Shown one piece after another: positions 16,163 through 21,105 of a DNA stretch of 21,105 bases. The notes beneath the pieces were generated by a model that was not told the origin of the DNA, made no database searches, and saw nothing but the letters and a program-made list of their open reading frames with translations. This DNA is from Serpens sp035497635 (GTDB taxonomy: Bacteria; Pseudomonadota; Gammaproteobacteria; Pseudomonadales; Pseudomonadaceae): contig DATJDB010000268.1 in the NCBI GenBank assembly GCA_035497635.1, positions 1 through 21,105 on the forward strand, written 5' to 3'. A program made the position numbers and the translations under genes. Position 1 is the first letter of the stretch. Every line of letters begins with the position of its first letter.

Positions 16163-16447
16163 ATGCTGTACGCGATTATCGCCACCGACGTGCCCGGCAC
16201 CCTGGAACAGCGCCTGGCCGTCCGCCCGGCCCATCTGGCACGCTTGCAACAGTTGAAGGACGAGGGCCGCCTGGTGCTGGCCGGCCCGCACCCGGCCGAG
16301 GACGGCGCAGGCTTCACCGGCAGTCTGGTGGTCGCCGAGTTCGACTCCCTGCAGGGCGCGCGTGACTGGGCGGCCGCCGATCCCTACCGCGATGCCGGGG
16401 TATACGGCGAAGTCATCGTCAAGCCGTTCAAGCAGGTTTTCCCCTGA
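16163..16447 (+). CDS. yciI: YciI family protein (94 aa)
   Basis: YciI proteins have a ferredoxin-like fold related to muconolactone isomerase; the reaction of YciI itself is not known. The start MLYAIIATDVPGT, the catalytic-type His in RPAHLARLQQLKDEGRLVLAGPHP and the pattern ADPYRDAGVYGEV are diagnostic. AAGGA is well placed for the ATG at 16163, while the ATG at 16157 overlaps the yciB stop and is too close to that site. The E. coli yciI gene is also a neighbour of yciB, so the pairing is old. The cpxR gene starts four bases after its stop, suggesting read-through into the Cpx module. Confidence 0.92.
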   Translation: MLYAIIATDVPGTLEQRLAVRPAHLARLQQLKDEGRLVLAGPHPAEDGAGFTGSLVVAEFDSLQGARDWAAADPYRDAGVYGEVIVKPFKQVFP

Positions 16448-16451
16448 CACC

Positions 16452-17138
16452 ATGAGCCAGGTGCTGCTGATCGACGACGACCAGGAGCTCTGCGAGCTGC
16501 TGGCCAGCTGGCTGCGCCAGGAAGGCTTCGAGGTGCGCGCCTGCCATGACGGACAGAGCGCTCGCGCGGAACTGGCGCAGAGTGCGCCCGCCGCCGTGGT
16601 GCTGGACGTGATGCTGCCCGACGGCAGCGGACTGGAATTGCTCAAGCAACTGCGCAGCCGGCACGCCGAGCTGCCGGTACTGATGCTCTCGGCGCGCGGC
16701 GAGCCGCTGGACCGCATTCTCGGTCTGGAGCTGGGCGCCGACGACTACCTGGCCAAGCCCTGCGATCCCCGCGAACTGACCGCCCGCCTGCGCGCGGTGC
16801 TGCGTCGCAGCGTGGCGCCCAGCACGCCCAGCCAGCTGGAAATGGACGACTTGACCTTCAGCCCGGCGCGCGGCGTGGCGCGCATCGGCGAGCACGAAGT
16901 CAGCCTCACCATGTCCGAAGGTCGCCTGCTCGAAGCCCTGCTCGCGCAGCCCGGCGAACCGCTGGACAAGCAGGAACTTGCCCAACTGGCCCTCGGCCGC
17001 AAGCTCACCCTCTACGACCGCAGCCTGGACATGCACGTCAGCAACCTGCGCAAGAAACTCGGCCCGCACCCGGACGGCAGCCCGCGCATACTCGCGCTAC
17101 GCAGCCGGGGTTACTACTACTGCCGCCAGTCCTGCTGA
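16452..17138 (+). CDS. cpxR: Envelope-stress response regulator CpxR (228 aa)
   Basis: This OmpR-family regulator has a receiver domain with the acidic pocket D8-D10, the phospho-acceptor D52 in VVLDVMLPD, S80 and K102 in YLAKPCDP. The C-terminal winged-helix domain ends in HVSNLRKKLGPHPDG and RSRGYYYC, matching CpxR. It pairs with the sensor kinase encoded three genes on, with a CpxP/Spy-like gene between, the same order as in other Pseudomonas genomes. Phosphorylated CpxR activates periplasmic folding and envelope-repair genes. The ATG at 16452 follows the yciI stop by four bases with no strong ribosome binding site, so translation may be coupled. A longer in-frame start at 16362 lies inside yciI and is unlikely. 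Confidence 0.92.
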   Translation: MSQVLLIDDDQELCELLASWLRQEGFEVRACHDGQSARAELAQSAPAAVVLDVMLPDGSGLELLKQLRSRHAELPVLMLSARGEPLDRILGLELGADDYLAKPCDPRELTARLRAVLRRSVAPSTPSQLEMDDLTFSPARGVARIGEHEVSLTMSEGRLLEALLAQPGEPLDKQELAQLALGRKLTLYDRSLDMHVSNLRKKLGPHPDGSPRILALRSRGYYYCRQSC

Positions 17139-17151
17139 GTCGTAGGCCTCC

Positions 17152-17167
17152 TTTACCCTGCCTTTAC
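17152..17167. promoter_or_regulatory. Putative CpxR box upstream of cpxP
   Basis: Two direct copies of TTTAC (17152-17156 and 17163-17167), i.e. GTAAA on the other strand, are separated by 6 bases, giving an 11-base period. The E. coli CpxR box is GTAAA-N5-GTAAA, so this is one base wider. It lies about 83 bases upstream of the cpxP start codon, in the gap after cpxR, and fits autoactivation of cpxP-cpxA by CpxR. Just downstream CGCCTGACC is repeated at 17171 and 17181. Confidence 0.55.
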
Positions 17168-17249
17168 CCTCGCCTGACCGCGCCTGACCTTCACATCCCT
17201 AGACTGGCCACATCCGGAATCGCCGGAACTGACTCAAGAGGATGTCATC

Positions 17250-17693
17250 ATGCGCAAGACACTTACCGCCCTGCTGATCGCCGCCGCCCTCCCCGCCGCT
17301 GCCATGGCCATGCCAGGCCCGTCGGCACCCTGCGCACCGGAAACCATGCAAGGCATGCAGCACAAGGGCTTCCACGGCAAGCACGACGGCGGCATGCGCA
17401 ACCTGGACCTGACCCGTGAACAGCGCCGCGAGATCGGCCGCATCATGGGCGAGCAGCACAAGGCCCAGCGCGAGACGCGCCAGCGCTACCTGGACAAGTT
17501 GCCGCAGCAAGACCGCGAGGCCATGCAGAAGGAAATGCGCGACAACCGCGACAAGCGCCAGCAGGAAATCCGCGGGCTGCTGACGCCGGAACAGCAGAAG
17601 CACTTCGACGAGATGCGCAAGAACATGGGCGAGCGCCAGGCGGAATGGAGCGAGTTCCAGCAATGGAAGGCCAACAAGGCCAAAGCCCAGTAA
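17250..17693 (+). CDS. cpxP: Periplasmic CpxP/Spy-like protein (147 aa)
   Basis: The first ~20 residues form a cleavable signal peptide ending AAAMA, placing the protein in the periplasm. The rest is a helical, highly charged domain with two LTxxQ-type motifs, LTREQRREI and LLTPEQQKHF, the hallmark of the Spy/CpxP family. E. coli CpxP binds the CpxA sensor to hold it off, and Spy is an ATP-independent chaperone; which role dominates here is not known. AGAGGA lies upstream of the ATG. The gene is located between cpxR and cpxA, is preceded by a CpxR-type box and followed by an intrinsic terminator, all of which favour strong, stress-induced expression of this product relative to CpxA. Confidence 0.88.
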   Translation: MRKTLTALLIAAALPAAAMAMPGPSAPCAPETMQGMQHKGFHGKHDGGMRNLDLTREQRREIGRIMGEQHKAQRETRQRYLDKLPQQDREAMQKEMRDNRDKRQQEIRGLLTPEQQKHFDEMRKNMGERQAEWSEFQQWKANKAKAQ

Positions 17694-17713
17694 TATCCGC
17701 CACCAACCGTAAC

Positions 17714-17744
17714 GCCGGTCAGGTCGTCGCCTGACCGGCTTTTT
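17714..17744 (+). terminator. Intrinsic terminator between cpxP and cpxA
   Basis: A perfect 10-bp stem (17714-17723 with 17730-17739), a 6-base loop and five T follow the cpxP stop by about 20 bases. The cpxA ribosome binding site begins just after it. With no other obvious promoter for cpxA in this 68-base gap, it likely acts as a partial terminator that sets cpxP above cpxA. Confidence 0.85.
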
Positions 17745-17761
17745 CGCTTCCGGAGAATCCC

Positions 17762-19090
17762 GTGCGCTCGATCTTCTGGCGAATCCTGGCAAGCTTCTGG
17801 CTGGCCCTGGCCCTGGTGGCCGGCCTGTCGCTGCTGCTGGGCCGCACCCTCAACCAGGATTCCTGGATTCTGGCGCGCCATCCGGTGGTCAAGAATCTGG
17901 CCGAGCGCTGGAGCGGCGTCTATGAGCAGCAGGGCGTCGAGCAGGCCCGGCAGTTCCTCGACAGCGTGCGCCGCGAGCATCGCATCGATGTGCAGGTGTT
18001 CGGCGAAGGCGGCGAGCCCCTGGTGACAGGCACCGCGCCACGCCGCACCATGGCGCCGGGCGGACCGCGCGCGCGTCATCCGCATTTGCCTTGGCGACGA
18101 CTGAGCACCGATTACACCAGCCCGGACAGTGGCGACACCTACCTGTTCCTCTACCGCATTCCTCACACGGAACTGGCCGCCTGGCACCGTGACAGCCTGC
18201 TCTGGCCGCTGAGCGCACTGGGCATCGCCCTGGTGGTGCTTACCCTGTTCAGCCTGCTGCTGACCCTGGCCATCAGCCGGCCGCTCAACCGCCTGCGCAG
18301 CGCCGTGCATGATCTGGGACAGACCAGCTATCAGCAGAACAGCCTGGCGGCCCTGGCGGCGCGCCGGGACGAATTCGGGGTGCTGGCCGGCGACTTCAAC
18401 CGCATGGGCGAACGCCTGCAGGGACTGATCAGCAGCCAGCGCCAGCTGCTGCGCGACGTGTCACACGAGCTGCGCTCGCCGCTGGCGCGGCTGCGCATCG
18501 CCTTGGCTCTGGCGGAGCGCGCGGACGAACCGGAACGCGCCCGGCTCTGGCCACGCCTGAACCAGGAGTGCGACCGCCTGGAAGCGCTGATCAGCGAAAT
18601 CCTGGCGCTGGCCCGCCTGGACAGCAATCCTGGCCCCAGCCATGCCATCGACATCGCCGAACTGCTCACCGGTCTGCGCGAGGACGCACGGCTGGCGGCG
18701 CCCGACAAACCGATCCGTCTCGACGTGGAAAACGGCCTGCGCCTGATGGGCTGGCCGGACATGCTGGAGCGGGCGGTGGACAACCTGCTGCGCAATGCAC
18801 AGCGCTTCAGCCCGCCGGATCAGCCCATCGAAGTGCGCGCCGAACGGCGCCAGAACCGCCTGTTGCTCAGCGTGCGCGATCACGGAGCGGGGGTTTCCGA
18901 GGAGCATCTGGGCCAGCTTGGCGAGCCGTTCTTCCGGGCGCCGGGGCAGACCGCCGCCGGCTATGGACTGGGCCTGGCCATGGCCCGCCGGGCCGCGGAA
19001 CGCCATGGCGGCCAGCTGCTGCTGGCCAACCATGCCGAGGGCGGCTTCGTCGCCACGCTCGACCTGCCGCTCACCGGCAGTCTGGAATAG
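17762..19090 (+). CDS. cpxA: Envelope-stress sensor histidine kinase CpxA (442 aa)
   Basis: This inner-membrane kinase has a first membrane helix at residues ~8-28, a periplasmic sensor region of about 120 residues, a second helix at ~148-170, a HAMP linker, and the catalytic core. The phospho-accepting H235 is in DVSHELRSPL; the N box DNLLRNAQRF (about 340), the DHGAGV box and the GYGLGLAMA box complete the ATPase. The order matches CpxA, partner of the upstream CpxR. It starts at GTG 17762 with CGGAG seven bases upstream. The short periplasmic region is rich in Arg/His (residues 90-113), notable for a sensor that could detect charged ligands. The gene ends close to the convergent cobT-like gene. 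Confidence 0.92.
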   Translation: MRSIFWRILASFWLALALVAGLSLLLGRTLNQDSWILARHPVVKNLAERWSGVYEQQGVEQARQFLDSVRREHRIDVQVFGEGGEPLVTGTAPRRTMAPGGPRARHPHLPWRRLSTDYTSPDSGDTYLFLYRIPHTELAAWHRDSLLWPLSALGIALVVLTLFSLLLTLAISRPLNRLRSAVHDLGQTSYQQNSLAALAARRDEFGVLAGDFNRMGERLQGLISSQRQLLRDVSHELRSPLARLRIALALAERADEPERARLWPRLNQECDRLEALISEILALARLDSNPGPSHAIDIAELLTGLREDARLAAPDKPIRLDVENGLRLMGWPDMLERAVDNLLRNAQRFSPPDQPIEVRAERRQNRLLLSVRDHGAGVSEEHLGQLGEPFFRAPGQTAAGYGLGLAMARRAAERHGGQLLLANHAEGGFVATLDLPLTGSLE

Positions 19091-19096
19091 ATCGGA

Positions 19097-20185
19097 TCAG
19101 CCGCCAACCCGTTGCTTCTGTGCCGATTCTTCCGGCGCCGACATGTGTTTCAGGCCTTCGTCCAGGCTGGCCAGCTCGGCGTGCAACGCACACGCCGCCT
19201 GCAGCATGGGCACCGCCAGGGCGGCGCCGCTGCCGTCGCCGAGCAGCAGGTCCAGCTGCAACAACGGCTCGGCCTTGAGCGCATCCAGCAGCCAGTGGTG
19301 GCCCGGCTCGGCGGTGCAGTGCGAAAACAGCAGCCACGGGCGGCAACGGGGATTGAGGTGGGTGGCCAGCAAGGCGGCGACGGTACTGACGAAGCCGTCC
19401 ACCAGCACCGGCACGCCCAGTTGGGCACAGCCCAGGTAGGCACCGGTCAGCGCCGCGATCTCGAAACCGCCCAGACTCTGCAGCAACCCCAGGGGATTGC
19501 CCAGCACCGCCTGGTGACGCTCCAGCGCCGCTTCAATCAGCGTGCGCTTGCGCGCCACGCCGGCGGCATCCAGGCCGCAGCCCGGACCGACCATCAGCTC
19601 CGCCGGACAGCCGAGCAGCGCGCAGGCCAGGGCGCTGGCCGAAGTGCTCGAGCCCACCCCGAGGGCACCGCCGATGAACAGGTCGAGGTTGGCGGCCATG
19701 GCGCGCTCGGCCGCATCGCGTCCGGCTTCCAGGGCGACCAGGCATTGCGCCGGCGTCATGGCGTCTTCGGCGAGGAAGTTGCGCGTGCCGGCGGCCAGCT
19801 GCAGATGCCGAACCCCGACCAGGCCGGCCGGTTGGCGCAACGTGCCCAGATCGACGATATCCAGCGAGGCATTCAGCCGGCGGGCCAGAATGGACAGCGT
19901 CGACACGCCCTCGGCGATGTTGCCAAGCATCATGCCGGTCACCGCGCGCGGCACGGCCGATACGCCGACCTCGGCCACGCCGTGATCGGCGACGAACAGG
20001 TAGCAGCCCAGGCGGGACAGTTCAGGCATCTCGCGTCCCTGCTGGGCGGCGAGTCGAATCAGAAAGGGTTCCAGTCGGCCGAGGGCGCGAACCGGCTTGA
20101 GCTGGCGGCGCTGGCGCTCGGTGGCCTTGCGCAGGGCGATATGATCCAGAGACTGGCAGGGTTCCTGCCACCAAAACAGGCTCAT
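19097..20185 (-). CDS. cobT: CobT-like nicotinate-nucleotide:dimethylbenzimidazole phosphoribosyltransferase homolog with altered active site (362 aa)
   Basis: By overall sequence this belongs to the CobT (CobU in older Pseudomonas naming) family that activates the lower-ligand base of cobalamin by making alpha-ribazole phosphate. The ADHGV segment (66-70), VGPGCGLDAAGV and VLVDGFVSTVAALLATH are conserved, and the length is normal. However, where active enzymes have GEMG with catalytic E174, this protein has GALG (A174), and where they have GEGSG with E317 it has GDGSG (D317). The usual KP-x-GSLG motif is KPVRALG. AAGGAG precedes the ATG at 20185; a start at 20230 is less likely. No other cobalamin gene is next to it. 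It is therefore either an impaired CobT, a variant with another base preference, or a repurposed paralog. Confidence 0.85.
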   Translation of the reverse strand: MSLFWWQEPCQSLDHIALRKATERQRRQLKPVRALGRLEPFLIRLAAQQGREMPELSRLGCYLFVADHGVAEVGVSAVPRAVTGMMLGNIAEGVSTLSILARRLNASLDIVDLGTLRQPAGLVGVRHLQLAAGTRNFLAEDAMTPAQCLVALEAGRDAAERAMAANLDLFIGGALGVGSSTSASALACALLGCPAELMVGPGCGLDAAGVARKRTLIEAALERHQAVLGNPLGLLQSLGGFEIAALTGAYLGCAQLGVPVLVDGFVSTVAALLATHLNPRCRPWLLFSHCTAEPGHHWLLDALKAEPLLQLDLLLGDGSGAALAVPMLQAACALHAELASLDEGLKHMSAPEESAQKQRVGG

Positions 20186-20205
20186 GAAGCGGCTCCTTGT
20201 GGTGC

Positions 20206-20221
20206 TCGCGGCCAGCCGCGA
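20206..20221 (-). other. Leader hairpin just upstream of the cobT-like ribosome binding site
   Basis: A perfect 7-bp inverted repeat (tcgcggc/gccgcga around a 2-base centre) lies about six bases upstream of the AAGGAG site of the cobT-like gene. In mRNA it could fold in the 5' leader, together with the larger hairpin at 20232-20272. Confidence 0.5.
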
Positions 20222-20231
20222 ACTCATCACT

Positions 20232-20272
20232 CAACCGTTACCGGGGTCGACCGGACCTTGCGGAAACGGTTG
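20232..20272 (-). other. 41-base stem-loop in the cobT-like leader
   Basis: The outer 8-bp stem caaccgtt (20232-20239) with aacggttg (20265-20272) encloses an inner ccgg/ccgg pair (20241-20254). It is in the predicted 5' leader. It lacks the conserved B12 box of cobalamin riboswitches, so it is not called one. Confidence 0.45.
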
Positions 20273-20296
20273 CCTGGTACAACGAAAATCGCCGGC

Positions 20297-20325
20297 ATTA
20301 TAGGGCCGTTCAGAGCAAATGCTCT
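20297..20325 (-). promoter_or_regulatory. Candidate promoter and operator of the cobT-like gene
   Basis: A perfect TATAAT on the minus strand (20297-20302) lies 10 bases from a perfect 6-bp palindrome, AGAGCA/TGCTCT with a 2-base centre (20312-20325). The palindrome covers the place where the -35 would be, and there is no good -35 hexamer, as expected for an activator- or repressor-controlled promoter. Confidence 0.4.
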
Positions 20326-20365
20326 ATTTATAACGCAGCCAGATAGTCAGTCATTGGTCGAACAT

Positions 20366-20881
20366 CTAGCGCCTCGCCAAATCCTTGTCGTCGAGGATTC
20401 GCTTCGCGCCGACATAGGCTCCGGACCAGTAGCGATTGGACAGGCTGTCCAGGCGCACCGTGCCGCCGGACGACGGCGCATGTACGAAACGCCCCTCGCC
20501 CACATAAATGCCCGCATGGCTCACCTTGCCCCAGCCGCTGGTGGCGAAGAGCAGCAGATCGCCCGGCTGCAGCGCCTTGCGCTTGACCGCGGGAGCCCCC
20601 AGCTCGCCCAGTTGCCGGGTGGTGCGGGGCAGCAGGATGCCGGCGGCGTCCTTGTAGACGAAGCCGATCAGACCACTGCAATCGAAGCCGCTTGCCGGCG
20701 TGTTGCCACCCCAACGGTACGGGGTGCCCACCAGGCCGATGGCGCGAAACAGCACATCGCTGGGCTGCGCGGAGGCCGAACGCGCGGTATAGACGACGCC
20801 GGAATCCGGCTTGTGCGAGGAACAGGCAGCCAGCAGGCCGAACAGGACAGGCCAGAGCAGTAGACGGGCCGCAGTGGGCAT
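20366..20881 (-). CDS. NlpC/P60 family lipoprotein, cell-wall peptidase (171 aa)
   Basis: The protein starts with a lipoprotein signal peptide ending in the lipobox LAAC, so C20 would be lipidated and the enzyme tethered in the envelope. The NlpC/P60 domain has its catalytic C68 in SGFDCSGLIGFV, H122 in VSHAGIYVG and H134 in RFVHAPSSG, all present. Such enzymes cut D-gamma-glutamyl-meso-diaminopimelate bonds in peptidoglycan peptides, similar to E. coli Spr/MepS and NlpC. The ATG at 20881 has GAGGAG seven bases upstream; a start at 20938 would add 19 residues before the signal peptide. It is followed, on the same strand, by the cobT-like gene after ~180 bases that hold a separate promoter. 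Confidence 0.93.
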   Translation of the reverse strand: MPTAARLLLWPVLFGLLAACSSHKPDSGVVYTARSASAQPSDVLFRAIGLVGTPYRWGGNTPASGFDCSGLIGFVYKDAAGILLPRTTRQLGELGAPAVKRKALQPGDLLLFATSGWGKVSHAGIYVGEGRFVHAPSSGGTVRLDSLSNRYWSGAYVGAKRILDDKDLARR

Positions 20882-20985
20882 GGCGGGCTCCTCGGGTGAG
20901 AGAGCCATCACTTTGCCCAGTGTTGCGGCCGAGGGCAACCCGGCCCGGGTTTTGTGCAGGGCGCCCCTGGCCGGGTGTGCCAGAA

Positions 20986-21058
20986 GCTCGCGACTGAAGT
21001 CGCGCCTACAGGTTCATGCCGCCCGGGGCTTGGCAGGAGCGGCTTCAGCCGCGATGGC
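20986..21058. repeat. Pair of REP elements in outward order
   Basis: Two Pseudomonas-type REP palindromes lie at 20986-21009 (gcgac/gtcgc core, reverse orientation) and 21032-21058 (gcggc/gccgc core, forward orientation). They are in the reverse order compared with the doublet at 2099-2182. They lie upstream of the NlpC/P60 gene near the window end. Confidence 0.75.
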
Positions 21059-21105
21059 TATTGCGCGGCAACTCAGGGCTCCAGCCGGGCCAGATTCAGG
21101 GGTTG

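Noticed and set aside
20186..20365. Cobalamin riboswitch ahead of the cobT-like gene
   Set aside because: The leader is short and lacks the B12 box and the conserved core of that riboswitch; only generic hairpins are present.
19112..20863. 583-codon plus-strand frame opposite the cobT-like and NlpC genes
   Set aside because: It runs across two minus-strand genes and the promoter between them. The translation is low-complexity in Gln, Ala and Arg.

Overview
This 21 kb window is a high-GC, gene-dense stretch of a gammaproteobacterial chromosome. It is almost certainly from the genus Pseudomonas: the proteins look like their Pseudomonas counterparts, the order cpxR-cpxP-cpxA matches, and there are several REP-type palindromes of the kind scattered through Pseudomonas intergenic DNA. 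The species cannot be fixed from this sequence alone. No plasmid, intact phage, CRISPR array, rRNA or tRNA is visible. Most of the window is core chromosome, with small scars of mobile or decayed DNA.

Left part (1-5450): the 3' end of purL with its terminator; a small NIF3/YqfO-like protein; an intergenic stretch holding a MITE-like inverted-repeat element and a REP pair; a pirin; a near-perfect REP hairpin; a DUF488 (YeaO-like) protein; a COG3650-type lipoprotein; a Tat-exported multicopper oxidase of the CumA type; the 3' stub of a dead luciferase-like flavin oxidoreductase gene; and a cold-shock protein.

Middle (5450-15528): an 800-base scar downstream of guaA carries the C-terminal piece of an AlpA-like regulator, an 11-G run and a pentamer tandem repeat. 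After it comes a long run of minus-strand genes. In transcription order these are rnm (PHP phosphoesterase), yciO, scpA and scpB (condensin partners) as one tight operon; a membrane diguanylate cyclase; a DUF2804 protein; a MarR/SlyA-type regulator; and guaB-guaA, which make GMP from IMP. The guaB promoter is readable.

Right part (15529-21105): yciB and yciI run divergently from rnm and lead into a Cpx envelope-stress module. This is a CpxR response regulator, a CpxP/Spy-like periplasmic protein behind a likely CpxR box, an intrinsic terminator, and then the CpxA sensor kinase. Convergent to it are a CobT-like phosphoribosyltransferase and, upstream, an NlpC/P60 lipoprotein. The CobT-like protein lacks both catalytic glutamates known from the Salmonella enzyme (A174 and D317 instead of E174 and E317). 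It is the most interesting single observation here. A clearly new multi-gene system is not visible; the best leads are the altered CobT paralog with its structured leader, the attenuated cpxP/cpxA arrangement, and the remnants next to guaA.
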